Of a stretch of 64,000 nucleotides of DNA, positions 24,790-35,393 are shown one piece after another. The translations under genes and the position numbers were made by a program. The notes under the pieces are model-generated. The model saw only the letters and a program-made list of their open reading frames with translations, was not told the DNA's origin and did no database searches. Origin of the DNA: Fusibacter ferrireducens (GTDB lineage: Bacteria; Bacillota; Clostridia; Peptostreptococcales; Acidaminobacteraceae); NCBI RefSeq assembly GCF_015352425.1, contig NZ_JADKNH010000017.1, positions 1-64,000 on the forward strand, in the 5' to 3' direction. Positions within the stretch are counted from its first letter, which is position 1. Each line of letters opens with the position of its first letter.

Positions 24790-26128
24790 AAATTATAAAC
24801 CAATTGATTTGCCACGTAACTTGGATTATATGGCGAGTGCCATGTCGCCAGAAGTTTTAAAAATGGTTGAATCCATTATTGAAAAAAAGCTGTCAGAGGG
24901 GCAATGGTCGACACCGGAAGACATGATTTTTGATCCTAGTAACATTGAGTTTGCAGCATACTGGTTGCATAAGGGCAGAAACCCAATAAAGAAGGGGATG
25001 AAGGGGCACAATCTTGAAGCCTATTTCGAGCCTTTCAAAAAGTCTAAACAGTCGTGGCAACCGGAAAATTTTATTAAGAGAAAAGAGTATAAATTAAGTG
25101 CTTCTGGAGACTTGATGTTTGCCAAGCATATTGAGGCATCTAAAGATATTCTGTATGATCATGTAGAATCATTGATTTTCAAAAGTGATTTTGCTTATGC
25201 CAATCTCGAGTCCACGCTATCAAAAGAGGCACCCAAGGCATTTTCGGTTAAAGAGACAGGTGAGACACCGCATATTAATATTACCAAGCCTCAATACGAT
25301 GCATTGGTGAAACATAAAGAGTACAAGTTCAATGCCGTTCAGATCGCCAATAATCACATTATGGATTGTGGTGAAGAAGGTGCCAGAATTACGATGGATC
25401 AATTGAAATGTGATGATATTGCTTTTTTAGGTGTCTATGAAAATGAATCGGATGCAAACCGTGTTACTTACACGATGATGGACGAAGTTAAAATAGGATG
25501 GGTAACACATACTTTCAGCTTAAATGGTAAAAAATTACCTGATGAAAAAGCATGGCTATGTGATATCACACCATTTCATATGGTAAAAGATGTGGATACT
25601 TCAAGAATAGAATATCAGATAAAAGAAGCCAAAAATGCAGGCTGTGATCTGGTGGTGGTGACTTTGCATTGGGGGCTTGAACACGAGTTTTATCCTCATC
25701 CAGATCAATTAGAATGGGCTCATAAATTTGCAGAACTTGGTGCTGACGCAATTATATGTCATCATCCTCATGTATGTCAGCCCTACGAGATGTACAAGCC
25801 TGAAAGTCGGCCTGATCAACTGGTCCCAATTCTATATAGTTTAGGCAATTTAACACCAGCATATGGTTCTGCTGCGACGGTTTTAAGTCTTATTGCGAAT
25901 TTGACCATCTCTCAAGGCGAGTTGAATGGCGTGCATCAAACCTTAATTACAGCTGTAGAGTTGACACCTGTAGCTTTTATGAGAGCTCTTGAAAATGGAA
26001 ATCCACATGCAGTCCTTATACCTTTACGAGACTTAAATGCAATGGCGTTGGATAGCGAGACAAAGGCGTATGTAAAAGAAATCAATGCATACGCAGATTT
26101 GATTTTAGGAGATAGCTGGAGAGTGTAG
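24782..26128 (+). CDS. CapA-family protein (poly-gamma-glutamate capsule/metallophosphatase fold)
   Basis: A 448-residue protein with a CapA/PGA_cap domain from about residue 95. LSASGDLMFA replaces the usual GD(I/V) metal motif start, then FAYANLEST (NLE motif), FNAVQIANNHIMDCGEEG (NNH motif), VVTLHWGLEHEFYPHPDQ (HWG motif) and ICHHPHVCQPYEMY (HHPH motif). These match the metal-binding residues of the family, which is linked to polyglutamate capsules in Bacillus but is often of unknown substrate elsewhere. No signal peptide or N-terminal membrane helix is present, so this one is cytoplasmic, unlike CapA of capsule operons. Start: ATG 24782 or GTG 24779; AAGGAG at 24766-24771 suits either. 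It is followed after 75 bases by the beta-lactamase-fold gene. Confidence 0.82.
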   Translation: MSRNYKPIDLPRNLDYMASAMSPEVLKMVESIIEKKLSEGQWSTPEDMIFDPSNIEFAAYWLHKGRNPIKKGMKGHNLEAYFEPFKKSKQSWQPENFIKRKEYKLSASGDLMFAKHIEASKDILYDHVESLIFKSDFAYANLESTLSKEAPKAFSVKETGETPHINITKPQYDALVKHKEYKFNAVQIANNHIMDCGEEGARITMDQLKCDDIAFLGVYENESDANRVTYTMMDEVKIGWVTHTFSLNGKKLPDEKAWLCDITPFHMVKDVDTSRIEYQIKEAKNAGCDLVVVTLHWGLEHEFYPHPDQLEWAHKFAELGADAIICHHPHVCQPYEMYKPESRPDQLVPILYSLGNLTPAYGSAATVLSLIANLTISQGELNGVHQTLITAVELTPVAFMRALENGNPHAVLIPLRDLNAMALDSETKAYVKEINAYADLILGDSWRV

Positions 26129-26203
26129 CAGGCGACAGTAATCGCGAGTGCCAGCAATATGGAGTACGAGTAATAGTAAGGATTCATAGTAGAGGAGATG
26201 AAG

Positions 26204-27571
26204 ATGCCTATGAACAGTTTTTTGGATACAGAGATTATAGATCAAATCATTCAGGAAGAAATGCAGGCAATGCAAATTCCCGGTTTGGCGATTGCCATTG
26301 TATCAGGCTCAGAGCCAATCTATTTAAAGGGCTTTGGGAAGATAAACGATGCAGGCGATAAAGTCACAGAAAAAACCGCATTTATTATTGGTTCCTCCAG
26401 TAAATCATTTACCGCTATGGCAATCATGCAAATGTCAGAAGCTGGCGTTTTAAATATTGATGATCCAGTCTTGAAATACTTGCCTGAGTTTGGATCGATA
26501 AAAGATGCTGATGAAGTCACTATTCGTCAGCTCCTTGATCATACCAGTGGCTTTTCAACTTATGAAGGCATGAAAGTATTTAATGAGAAAGCCGGTGGCC
26601 GCTTATCACAGTTTATAAAAAAATTACATCATTTCAGATTGAGCAGAAAACCCGGTGCATCCTTTGAATACTCCAATCTTAATTATGTGTTACTTGGGGC
26701 AATTGTTGAAGTCGTATCCGGTATGTCTTATGAAGCTTATTTGGTTCAGAATATATTCGAGCCATTGGATATGAAGTGTACTTTTGCCGAGTACCAGAAG
26801 GCATTGAACTATGGTTTGGAAAAGGGCTATCAGCCAGTTTTAGGTTTATTGCGTCAGACGGCTTATGACTTTCATCCTGAAATCATACCAGCAGGATATA
26901 TTGTATCCTGTGCTGAGGATATGGCAAAATACTTGATTGCAAACTTGAATGGTGGTTGTTATAACAATTCAAGAATCTTGTCGGAGAGTGCTATATGCAC
27001 GCTCCACACAAAATCATCAAAAGCGAGTGATCATTACGGACTAGGCTGGTTCGATTATGATGAGCTCGTACATCATGGTGGAAGTGCAGAGAATTATCAT
27101 GCTAACATGATGCTAATCCCTTCCAGAGGGCTTGGTATTGCAATTCTGTACAATATTAATGACAACATATCAGGCGCTTTTGTAAAAGGCAACTTCGGAA
27201 ACGGGGAAACCATTGTATATGATCGCATTCAGTCTAAGATCGTAAATGCACTGACAGGAGAAAACACAATGGCACCTATTATCGACAGAGGGAAAGGATT
27301 TCATAAAAAAACCAATGTGATATTTGGAATGTTGTTTGCACTATTAACATTGTATGGATGTATGCTCTTGAGCAGTTCACAAACATATATGCCTTTAGTT
27401 GTGATTGTTAACCTTCTGATCCCCTTAATTTTGCTGGTGATTATCCCTAGACTATTTAAAGCAAGCTGGAAGCCTTTATTTCAGTTCGCAGCAGGTTTTG
27501 CCCATGCTCTGTTTGCGCTTCAGTTGTATTTGATACTCATAGGCGTATTTAAAATAATAACGGTATTTTGA
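26204..27571 (+). CDS. Serine beta-lactamase-fold hydrolase (class C/PBP4*-like) with C-terminal membrane helices
   Basis: A 455-residue protein. Residues 1 to about 340 form a beta-lactamase/transpeptidase-like fold: SSSKSFTA contains SxxK near residue 65, YSNLNY the YxN motif, and VHHGGSAENYHA the HGG box that replaces KTG. The last 100 residues contain three hydrophobic helices (VIFGMLFALLTLYGCMLL, LVVIVNLLIPLILLVIIP, FAAGFAHALFALQLYLILIG). No N-terminal signal peptide is visible, which is odd if the catalytic domain acts outside. Such proteins are usually esterases or D-amino-acid peptidases rather than drug-resistance enzymes. The start is ATG 26204, after GAGGAG; the ATG at 26198 overlaps that site. 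Probably in one operon with the CapA-like gene. Confidence 0.85.
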   Translation: MPMNSFLDTEIIDQIIQEEMQAMQIPGLAIAIVSGSEPIYLKGFGKINDAGDKVTEKTAFIIGSSSKSFTAMAIMQMSEAGVLNIDDPVLKYLPEFGSIKDADEVTIRQLLDHTSGFSTYEGMKVFNEKAGGRLSQFIKKLHHFRLSRKPGASFEYSNLNYVLLGAIVEVVSGMSYEAYLVQNIFEPLDMKCTFAEYQKALNYGLEKGYQPVLGLLRQTAYDFHPEIIPAGYIVSCAEDMAKYLIANLNGGCYNNSRILSESAICTLHTKSSKASDHYGLGWFDYDELVHHGGSAENYHANMMLIPSRGLGIAILYNINDNISGAFVKGNFGNGETIVYDRIQSKIVNALTGENTMAPIIDRGKGFHKKTNVIFGMLFALLTLYGCMLLSSSQTYMPLVVIVNLLIPLILLVIIPRLFKASWKPLFQFAAGFAHALFALQLYLILIGVFKIITVF

Positions 27572-27736
27572 ATAAATACAATCTGAAGAAGGTAAATTTT
27601 ACATGATTGCAGGGGCAAAAATGATCTATGTTCAAAATATTTTTTATCACTGGATTCTGGAGGGATAATCGCTTGAAATTGCACAAAATGACATTAAAGA
27701 TGAATTCTAAAATTAGCATTTTATGAAATTAGTAGA

Positions 27737-27765
27737 TTGACAGAAGACATATTTTCGTCTATACT
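27737..27765 (+). promoter_or_regulatory. Sigma-A promoter of the beta-glucoside operon
   Basis: TTGACA (27737-27742), 17-base spacer, TATACT (27760-27765). Transcription would start near 27772, a few bases before the RAT site. Confidence 0.82.
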
Positions 27766-27778
27766 GGTCGCATAGTAT

Positions 27779-27804
27779 GGATTGTTACTCTTTGAGGCAT
27801 TACC
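27779..27804 (+). promoter_or_regulatory. RAT antiterminator site upstream of licT
   Basis: GGATTGTTACTC then TTTGAGGCATTACC matches the conserved ribonucleic antiterminator of the BglG/LicT family. Bound LicT would stabilise this hairpin and prevent the following weak hairpin around 27795-27822 (CATTACC against GGTATG, with T-runs) from terminating. This provides autoregulation of licT. Confidence 0.8.
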
Positions 27805-27870
27805 TGTTTTTTTTGTGGTATGTTTTAGAGAGTTTTTTGTTTCTTATATACAATCATGTGGGGGTAGATC

Positions 27871-28704
27871 ATGAAAGCTATTAAGAAAATTAATAATAAT
27901 GTTGTAATATGCGAGGACGATAACAAGAAAGAGCTGGTTGCCTTTGGGAAGGGCTTAGGGTTTCCAGCAGTACCTTATAAAATCACAGATTTAAGTCTGA
28001 TTTCAATGACGTTTTATAAGATGGATCGAAGCTATTACAAGTTATTAGAAGAAATCCCACCCGAAATTTTTGAGGTCTCTGCCATAATTGTGAAAAAAGC
28101 ACAGAGAACTTTAGATTGTAAATTGAATCCAAACCTACTACCAGGACTTGCCGACCACATTAATTTTGCATTAGCTCGAATGAAAAAATATAAGAAAATG
28201 AAAATGTTATTTTCCTATGATATTGAGCAACTGTATCCAAAGGAAACTGAACTGGCGCGATACGCCGTTAAAGTCATTGAAAAGAATCTTTTTGTCAAAT
28301 TACCAGAGAGTGAGATCACCAATATTGCGATGCATTTTGTCAATGCAGAAGAGGAACATGTGACCTCATCTTCTGATGTGAATATGGATGAAATCATACA
28401 GCATATCACGAATGAAATCGAGGCCATCTTTCAAGTGGAAATTGATCGAAAAGGTTTTAATTATAACCGCTTTGTGATGCATCTAAGATATTATATGAAA
28501 CGCATTGAAGAAAAAAAGCAATTTGTGGATGATAATAGTGCATTGTTTAAAGCTGTAAAAAGTGAAAGTCCAGAAGTCTTTGAATGTGCAATGCATATTG
28601 CTGAAATCATCGACGAAAGATTGAAATCAAAGAGCACTGAGGACGAGATTTTATATTTGATGATACACATCAAGCGCATTTTAAAAAATAATATATCCAT
28701 CTGA
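27871..28704 (+). CDS. licT: LicT/BglG-family transcription antiterminator
   Basis: A 277-residue antiterminator. Residues 1-55 are the CAT RNA-binding domain (MKAIKKINNNVVICEDDNKK, VAFGKGLGF); PRD1 spans about 65-170 with GLADHINFAL and the NIAMHF His; PRD2 spans about 175-277 with YNRFVMHLRYYMKR and LMIHIKRI. The PRD histidines are targets of PTS phosphorylation, with EII inactivating and HPr activating the protein. It acts on the two RAT sites at 27779 and 28705 and so senses beta-glucoside transport by the EIIBC encoded next. GGGGGT lies upstream of the ATG. The RAT2 sequence begins directly after its stop codon. Confidence 0.93.
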   Translation: MKAIKKINNNVVICEDDNKKELVAFGKGLGFPAVPYKITDLSLISMTFYKMDRSYYKLLEEIPPEIFEVSAIIVKKAQRTLDCKLNPNLLPGLADHINFALARMKKYKKMKMLFSYDIEQLYPKETELARYAVKVIEKNLFVKLPESEITNIAMHFVNAEEEHVTSSSDVNMDEIIQHITNEIEAIFQVEIDRKGFNYNRFVMHLRYYMKRIEEKKQFVDDNSALFKAVKSESPEVFECAMHIAEIIDERLKSKSTEDEILYLMIHIKRILKNNISI

Positions 28705-28733
28705 GGATTGTTACTCGTCATGGAGGCATAACC
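28705..28733 (+). promoter_or_regulatory. Second RAT site between licT and the EIIBC gene
   Basis: GGATTGTTACTCGTCATGGA followed by GGCATAACC begins one base after the licT stop. It shares its AACC end with the terminator below, so antiterminator and terminator are mutually exclusive. Confidence 0.87.
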
Positions 28734-28777
28734 GAGGGTAAGCGTACGATTATTGTACGTTTCCTCGGTTTTTTTTG
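28730..28777 (+). terminator. LicT-controlled terminator
   Basis: AACCGAGG (28730-28737) pairs with CCTCGGTT (28763-28770), with an inner CGTAC/GTACG stem, followed by seven further Ts. It would stop transcription between licT and the PTS genes without sugar. Confidence 0.87.
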
Positions 28778-28883
28778 TTAAGGCAACACAAATGTTGCTA
28801 ATCGCATGGATTAATGGATCAGGGCAAATCAATAATTGGTTTAAAACACAATTATTGTTGCAATAAAAATGAGGAGGAAAAAA

Positions 28884-30269
28884 ATGACAAAGAAAGAGAA
28901 ATTTGAAGCGTTAGCTTCGAAAGTGCTCGTATTGGTTGGGGGAAAGGATAATATCAGTTTCTTGGGGCACTGTATGACACGTCTTAGACTTGAATTAAAG
29001 GATAAAAGCATCGTCAATTTAGATGAAATCAAAAGACTGCAAGGTGTGGTTGGGGCACAGTGGTCCAACGAACAATTGCAAATTATCATTGGACAATCTG
29101 TTGGCGAAGTGTATGGTATGGTTGCCGAAAAAGCGGGTATTCGAGCTGAAAAAGCCATTAACGAAAATTTGGATAAGGGTAAGAAAAAAATCAGCTTTGC
29201 AGGCATTATTGATGGGATCACAGGGAGCTTAATACCTCTACTCCCTGCGATCATCGGTGCAGGTATGTTAAAGGTTGTCATCATTCTATGTGAGTTGACA
29301 GGCATTTTGACACCAGATATGCAAACACATGCAGTCCTTACTTTTGCATCGGATGCAGGTTTCTATTTTCTGCCTGTGTTTTTAGGGGCGACAGCTGCAA
29401 ACAAATTCAAGGCCAATATGGGACTGGGTATGCTTCTTGGCGCTATTATGATACATCCTACTATGGTAGCCAATGTAGCCGGTGCCATACCAATGAGTAT
29501 TTTTGGAATTCCCGTGTACGCATCAAATTATGCAAGCACTATTTTTCCAATTATCATGGCAGTTTATGTGATGTCGCATGTGGAAAAATTCTTTAAGAAA
29601 ATAGCACCAGAATCCATAAAAGCAATTATCGTGCCGCTTGGAACTATATTGGTTATGTTACCGTTAACGCTTGGATTAATAGGGCCAGCAGGTGCTTTTT
29701 TCGGGAATTATTTAGCGGCAGCGATCATGTGGTTATATAATACTACTGGATTCTTTGGTGTGGCAGTACTAGCAACGATTTATCCGCTTTTAATTTTAAC
29801 AGGCATGCATGGCGCATTATTCCCGTACATGTTCCATTCTTTAGTAACGCTTGGTTATGAACCTATCGTTGCAACTGCAAATGTTTTATCCAATATCAAT
29901 CAAGGTGCGGCAGCTGCTGCGGTTGCATTCAAATGTAAAGATAAAGAAACCAGAACAACGGCAAGTTCCAGTGCAATCACCGCAATTTTCGGCGGTGTGA
30001 CAGAACCCGCTATGTTTGGTATCAACATGAAATTAAAGAAGCCTTTGTATGCTGCTATGTTTGGCAATTTTTGTTCAGCTGCTTTTGCAGGTTTAATGAA
30101 AGTGTATATGTACAGTTTAGGGGGGAGTGCCGGGCTCCTTGGTATAGCAGGTTTTGTAGGGCCAACAAGTTCTAATTTTATATTTATGGTGATCAGTATT
30201 ATTTTAGGCGTCGTTATAACCTTTGTAACCACGTTGATTGTTTATAAAGGTGAGAGTATCTATCAGTAA
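28884..30269 (+). CDS. PTS beta-glucoside-specific EIIBC component
   Basis: A 461-residue PTS permease. The EIIB domain comes first (about residues 1-85, FLGHCMTRLRLELKD with phospho-Cys30), then an EIIC domain with about ten membrane helices (GIIDGITGSLIPLLPAIIGAGMLK, GMHGALFPYMF, ITAIFGGVTEPAMFGINMKLKKP). The GITE-like VTEPAMFG motif marks the sugar-binding region. It lacks a fused EIIA, which is supplied by the separate gene at 31757. It imports and phosphorylates a beta-glucoside such as cellobiose, salicin or arbutin; the exact sugar is not readable. The start is ATG 28884 after AGGAGG (28872-28877); ATG 28869 precedes that site. Expression depends on LicT at RAT2. Confidence 0.92.
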   Translation: MTKKEKFEALASKVLVLVGGKDNISFLGHCMTRLRLELKDKSIVNLDEIKRLQGVVGAQWSNEQLQIIIGQSVGEVYGMVAEKAGIRAEKAINENLDKGKKKISFAGIIDGITGSLIPLLPAIIGAGMLKVVIILCELTGILTPDMQTHAVLTFASDAGFYFLPVFLGATAANKFKANMGLGMLLGAIMIHPTMVANVAGAIPMSIFGIPVYASNYASTIFPIIMAVYVMSHVEKFFKKIAPESIKAIIVPLGTILVMLPLTLGLIGPAGAFFGNYLAAAIMWLYNTTGFFGVAVLATIYPLLILTGMHGALFPYMFHSLVTLGYEPIVATANVLSNINQGAAAAAVAFKCKDKETRTTASSSAITAIFGGVTEPAMFGINMKLKKPLYAAMFGNFCSAAFAGLMKVYMYSLGGSAGLLGIAGFVGPTSSNFIFMVISIILGVVITFVTTLIVYKGESIYQ

Positions 30270-31733
<1,464 letters not shown>

Positions 31734-31756
31734 TATAGCAGATAGAAGGAGACAAC

Positions 31757-32242
31757 ATGGGATTATTAGATAAGTTAAAAAGCAAATTGAATCGCAATCA
31801 AGAAATATATATGCCTGTTGCGGGCAAAGTAATACCCTTAAAAGAGCTTGCAGATGGCGTGTTTTCTGAAGGACTTCTTGGATTAGGTGCCGGAATTGAG
31901 CCAGAGGACAATGTGGTATATGCACCTTGCGATGGTAAAATTATTTATGTTGCAGAAACGAAACATGCATTGGGGCTTGAAAGCAAGAGCGGTATCGAAA
32001 TGATCATCCATGTGGGCATCGATACGGTTGAAATGAAAGGTGAAGGCTTTGAGATGTTCGTAAAAGCAGGAGAAAGTATCACACGTGGACAAAAACTCAT
32101 ATCCTTTCCTATTGAGGCCATAAAAGCGGCAGGATACAGATCGACAACGGTGGTTATCGTTACAAACAGCGATCAATTTGAATCGATTCAAGTATTAGAA
32201 GAAGGCAAAAAGATAGATGATATAATGATGCAGATTGTATAG
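31757..32242 (+). CDS. PTS glucose-family EIIA component
   Basis: A 161-residue EIIA of the glucose/beta-glucoside family. IYMPVAGKVIPL opens the fold; the two active-site histidines are H70 (ETKHALGL) and H85 (EMIIHVGIDTV), the latter being the phosphorylation site. HPr passes phosphate to H85, which then phosphorylates Cys30 of the EIIBC. It is the last gene of the licT operon and supplies the domain missing from EIIBC. AAGGAG lies seven bases upstream of the ATG. Confidence 0.93.
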   Translation: MGLLDKLKSKLNRNQEIYMPVAGKVIPLKELADGVFSEGLLGLGAGIEPEDNVVYAPCDGKIIYVAETKHALGLESKSGIEMIIHVGIDTVEMKGEGFEMFVKAGESITRGQKLISFPIEAIKAAGYRSTTVVIVTNSDQFESIQVLEEGKKIDDIMMQIV

Positions 32243-32329
32243 TTTGGTTAAGGCATAAACTATGAGCTCGAAATAAATAACTTTAACATCAAATAAATTA
32301 CTCTAAAGTCAGAATTATTTAATTGAAAG

Positions 32330-32386
32330 AAAGGATTCTTGTAAATGTGCATGGGAAAAGGCATTATTTACAAGAATCCTTTTTCA
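32330..32386. terminator. Bidirectional terminator between EIIA and GNAT genes
   Basis: Perfect 17-base arms AAAGGATTCTTGTAAAT (32330-32346) and its complement (32366-32382), with further flanking pairing and T/A runs on both sides, between convergent genes. Confidence 0.82.
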
Positions 32387-32427
32387 ATTTGATTGAATAA
32401 AAGATTGAAAAAAATGAATACAATCTT

Positions 32428-32940
32428 TTAAAGCGGGCTCATTTTCTTTTCAAAACGGAAGAAATCATCTTCATCTGTCATTTCCTCAGGTGTATGAGGG
32501 TCTTTGTGCTGAGAATTATAGAATTCCACGATGTGAAAACCACAGCGATTTACATAAAAATGAATATTTCGCTTTTCAAAATAAGGGGTAACGGTTTCCC
32601 AAACCTCTGTATCGGGGTAGAGCTTTTCTACTTCTTTCCAAATGGCTTGTCCTACACCGTGACTCTGCATGCCGTATTTTACATAGAGAAAATCAAGATG
32701 ATTGTGCTTTGTTTCTTCATCAATTTCAACGATAGCCCCTCCAACCATTTTTGAATCTACAACTGCTTTGTATGCAAATGTCTCTTTTTTTGACAATACC
32801 AGATTAATATCCTCTTCAGGAAGTATCTCTATGTCCAAATCAGTTGTTGACCCAGCAGCTCCGTTTTGGAAGGCCTCTTGCATATCCCTTTTATATTCTG
32901 CCAAATCTTCTTGATTGACAGGTAATAATTTAAAATTCAT
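32428..32940 (-). CDS. GNAT-family N-acetyltransferase
   Basis: A 170-residue acetyltransferase. The central part has the GNAT pattern: KMVGGAIVEIDEETKHNHLDFLYVKYGMQSHGVGQAIWKEVEKLYP, where MQSHGVGQAIW stands for the acetyl-CoA-binding Q/RxxGxG/A loop, followed by the aromatic FYVNRCGFHIVEFYN strand near the C-terminus. The acceptor is unknown. It begins 18 bases after the MATE gene ends and may be read from the same upstream promoter or alone. Confidence 0.85.
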   Translation of the reverse strand: MNFKLLPVNQEDLAEYKRDMQEAFQNGAAGSTTDLDIEILPEEDINLVLSKKETFAYKAVVDSKMVGGAIVEIDEETKHNHLDFLYVKYGMQSHGVGQAIWKEVEKLYPDTEVWETVTPYFEKRNIHFYVNRCGFHIVEFYNSQHKDPHTPEEMTDEDDFFRFEKKMSPL

Positions 32941-32958
32941 ATAAGGTGCTCCTTTTGT

Positions 32959-34293
32959 TCAATAATGATATTTTTTTTGCTTTACAATAAGGAATATTAA
33001 TGTAAACACGACTGCCATCACTTCTGCTACAACAATGGAAACCCAAATGCCATTAATTCCCCATATGATTGGGAGAATCAAAACGGCGCTGATTTGGAAT
33101 ACCAACGTCCGTAAAAAGGAAATTAGAGCAGAGGTTAGACCGTCATTTAAAGCGGTAAAAAAGCTTGAGCCGAAAATAGCAAATCCCATGAAAGGAAATG
33201 CAAGCGCAAAGATGCGAAATCCAGAAACGGTCAGGGTGGCCAATGCTTTGTCGTAACCCACAAATATTTGTGTCAAAGAGCCTGCAAGCAACTGTGCAGC
33301 AGTTACCATAACGAGTCCGCTAATACCAAGTAGGTAAAAGCTCTTTTTTAAAAGGCTTCTGAGTTCATCGTGATTTCTTGCGCCATTGTGATAAGCAATT
33401 ATAGGGGCGACTCCAATAGAGTAGCCTATAAATGTAGCTGAGAAAATCATGCTGACATACATCATGACACCGTAGGCTGCCACACCGTTTTCTCCAGCAA
33501 ATTTCAAAAGCTGTATATTATAGAGCATTCCCACGATACTCATGGAGACATTGCTCATAAATTCAGAAGAGCCATTGGTACAGGCTTTTAAAAGTGCTTT
33601 GCCATCAAAGTGAGTTTTGCCAAGGCGAAGAATGCTGTTATTTTTTCTTAAAAAATAGATCAGAGGAATAACACCGCCTATAAACTGGCTAAAAGCTGTG
33701 GCGATCGCTGCCCCTGCCAACTTATATTCCAGTGGCAGAAGAATGACCAAAGCAGCATCTAAAATCATATTGGTCACACCGGCTGCGCCTGTGACTAAAA
33801 GACCGAGTCGAGGTTTTTCTGCGGCTACTAAAAAACTCTGAAAGAGAAGTTGTAAAACAAAAAACGGCAATGTCACAAGAATGATTCGACCGTAAACAAT
33901 ACAATGACTGAGAAGGTCGCCTTTTGCGCCGAGAAGTGTGGCAATTGGACGAATAAATACAAATCCTAATATAGCGAATAGGACGCCAAGTGCAAAAGCC
34001 ACATATACAAACAAGGAAAAATATCTATTGGCCTTTTCCTTATCACCAGCCCCAAATGTATTGGCGACAATGGCAGTCCCTCCAGTACCAAACATGAAGC
34101 CAACAGTTGCCACGATCATTAAAAAGGGCATGATCAAATTGACTGCTGAAAATGCGATCTTACCTGCAAAATTAGAGACAAAAAAACCGTCTATCACACT
34201 GTAAATGGATGTAAAAATCATCATGGCAATAGATGGCAATGTAAATTTTATCAATTTACCATAGGTAAAGCGATCTGAAAGCTGTATCCTCAT
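32959..34293 (-). CDS. MATE-family efflux transporter
   Basis: A 444-residue protein with twelve predicted membrane helices in two similar halves and MATE features such as GTGGTAIVANTFGAGDKEKAN in the first half and SIGVAPIIAYHNGARN in the second. It should export drugs or metabolites by Na+ or H+ antiport. The start ATG (34293-34291) overlaps the TGA of the upstream kinase-like gene as ATGA, indicating coupled translation; a TTG 18 bases further upstream is less likely. It is the third gene of a MarR-led operon, so the exported compound may be the inducer. Confidence 0.9.
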   Translation of the reverse strand: MRIQLSDRFTYGKLIKFTLPSIAMMIFTSIYSVIDGFFVSNFAGKIAFSAVNLIMPFLMIVATVGFMFGTGGTAIVANTFGAGDKEKANRYFSLFVYVAFALGVLFAILGFVFIRPIATLLGAKGDLLSHCIVYGRIILVTLPFFVLQLLFQSFLVAAEKPRLGLLVTGAAGVTNMILDAALVILLPLEYKLAGAAIATAFSQFIGGVIPLIYFLRKNNSILRLGKTHFDGKALLKACTNGSSEFMSNVSMSIVGMLYNIQLLKFAGENGVAAYGVMMYVSMIFSATFIGYSIGVAPIIAYHNGARNHDELRSLLKKSFYLLGISGLVMVTAAQLLAGSLTQIFVGYDKALATLTVSGFRIFALAFPFMGFAIFGSSFFTALNDGLTSALISFLRTLVFQISAVLILPIIWGINGIWVSIVVAEVMAVVFTLIFLIVKQKKYHY

Positions 34294-34910
34294 ATTCTTT
34301 TCCCAAACCAAAACGTTGCAAAGTCTGCAACAGCTGGTGTCAAATCTTTAATAGACCAATCGCTTGTGTTGATTGTTAAGTGATACGCATCACGTCTTCC
34401 CCAAGTGGCGCTCGAAAGGATATCCCTTGTCTGCGAGCGAATCTTATCAATTACCTTCATCTCTTGGATGAGCTCTTTTTCTGTAAGTTGTTCATTTTCT
34501 GAAGCACGTTCAAAGCAACGTTTTATCTTTGCCTCCATAGTGGCACAGACAAAAATATTGAATGGCTTATATTGCCCTAAGATCACATCAGCATTTCTGC
34601 CTACAATGATACAATCCTTACCTAAGAGGGCAATGCCCTCAATTACTTTTCTTTGCTCAAGTAGAAAAGGCACCTTGCTGGATTGCATATATGCTGTAGA
34701 AGCGATTGTATTTCGAAAAGAAATGGGAAAATTTTGTAAACTGTGGTGATTTAACTTCTCCTCTATATAATTCGCATCACATTCACTATTTTTAGCAACA
34801 GCAGTAATAATCTCGCTGTCGTAGTAGTCAAAGTTCATAATATCTGAAAGACGCTTTCCAAGTTCACGCCCTCCAGAGCCAAATTCACGACTGATGGTAA
34901 TAATTTTCAT
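34290..34910 (-). CDS. Cytidylate-kinase-like protein
   Basis: A 206-residue P-loop protein of the cytidylate kinase-like family. ITISREFGSGGRELGKRLS carries the nucleotide-binding loop, and DILSSATWGRRDAYHLTINTS contains a conserved Arg-rich lid-like region. These proteins resemble CMP kinase but are not the housekeeping Cmk; their substrate is unknown. The start is ATG 34910-34908 behind GAAGGAG on the minus strand; the frame remains open upstream into the marR gene, which is chance overlap. Position between a MarR regulator and a MATE pump suggests a role in modifying the exported or sensed molecule. Confidence 0.8.
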   Translation of the reverse strand: MKIITISREFGSGGRELGKRLSDIMNFDYYDSEIITAVAKNSECDANYIEEKLNHHSLQNFPISFRNTIASTAYMQSSKVPFLLEQRKVIEGIALLGKDCIIVGRNADVILGQYKPFNIFVCATMEAKIKRCFERASENEQLTEKELIQEMKVIDKIRSQTRDILSSATWGRRDAYHLTINTSDWSIKDLTPAVADFATFWFGKRI

Positions 34911-34923
34911 GGGTTTTCTCCTT

Positions 34924-35361
34924 CTATAAATTACTAACTTGCTCACGAAAACAATTTGTGTATTTCTCCATGAGGTGGATGTACGTGTTGATCTCCTCTG
35001 TTGACCAAGATTCAAAAGTCCGTACTTCTGCTTTGTAAAGCTTGGTCACAGTCTTATTCATAAAGTCCTTTCCTTTTTCTGTTAAGATAATTTTTTTTGT
35101 TCTGCCTGTGTGTTTTTCTAGGTATAGAATATCATCAGCTTCCAAACCTCGAATAGCTGAGTTCACAGTTTGTTTGCTAATGCCAGATTTCTTATAGATA
35201 TCGCTGAGTAAACAATTTTCACCTGTATCCAAAATAGTATATAAGATGATAGAAACGCTATCTGTAATACCAAGCTTCAAAGAGGCTTGATGATATAGTG
35301 CTTCCATTTCCGAAGTCAAATAATTGATTCGATGGATTGTTTCAGATTGTTTAAGATTCAT
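34924..35361 (-). CDS. MarR-family transcriptional regulator
   Basis: A 145-residue winged-helix regulator. DIYKKSGISKQTVNSAIRGLEADDILYLEKHTGRTKKIILTEKG is the HTH-wing unit (about residues 55-100), flanked by helical dimerisation segments. As first gene of the operon with the cytidylate-kinase-like and MATE genes, it probably represses the operon through the palindrome at 35394-35419 and releases it when a small ligand binds. Confidence 0.9.
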   Translation of the reverse strand: MNLKQSETIHRINYLTSEMEALYHQASLKLGITDSVSIILYTILDTGENCLLSDIYKKSGISKQTVNSAIRGLEADDILYLEKHTGRTKKIILTEKGKDFMNKTVTKLYKAEVRTFESWSTEEINTYIHLMEKYTNCFREQVSNL

Positions 35362-35393
35362 AATTGCACCTCTAAGTATGATTTAGTACTTTT

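Noticed and set aside
26204-27571. Antibiotic-resistance beta-lactamase
   Set aside because: The fold matches but HGG in place of KTG, lack of signal peptide and C-terminal membrane helices fit esterase/peptidase relatives better.
28841-29305. 154-residue minus-strand frame opposite the EIIBC gene
   Set aside because: Antisense to a clear PTS gene; no independent evidence of coding.
34290-34910. Housekeeping cytidylate kinase Cmk
   Set aside because: Sequence fits the divergent cytidylate-kinase-like family and the operon context is efflux, not nucleotide metabolism.
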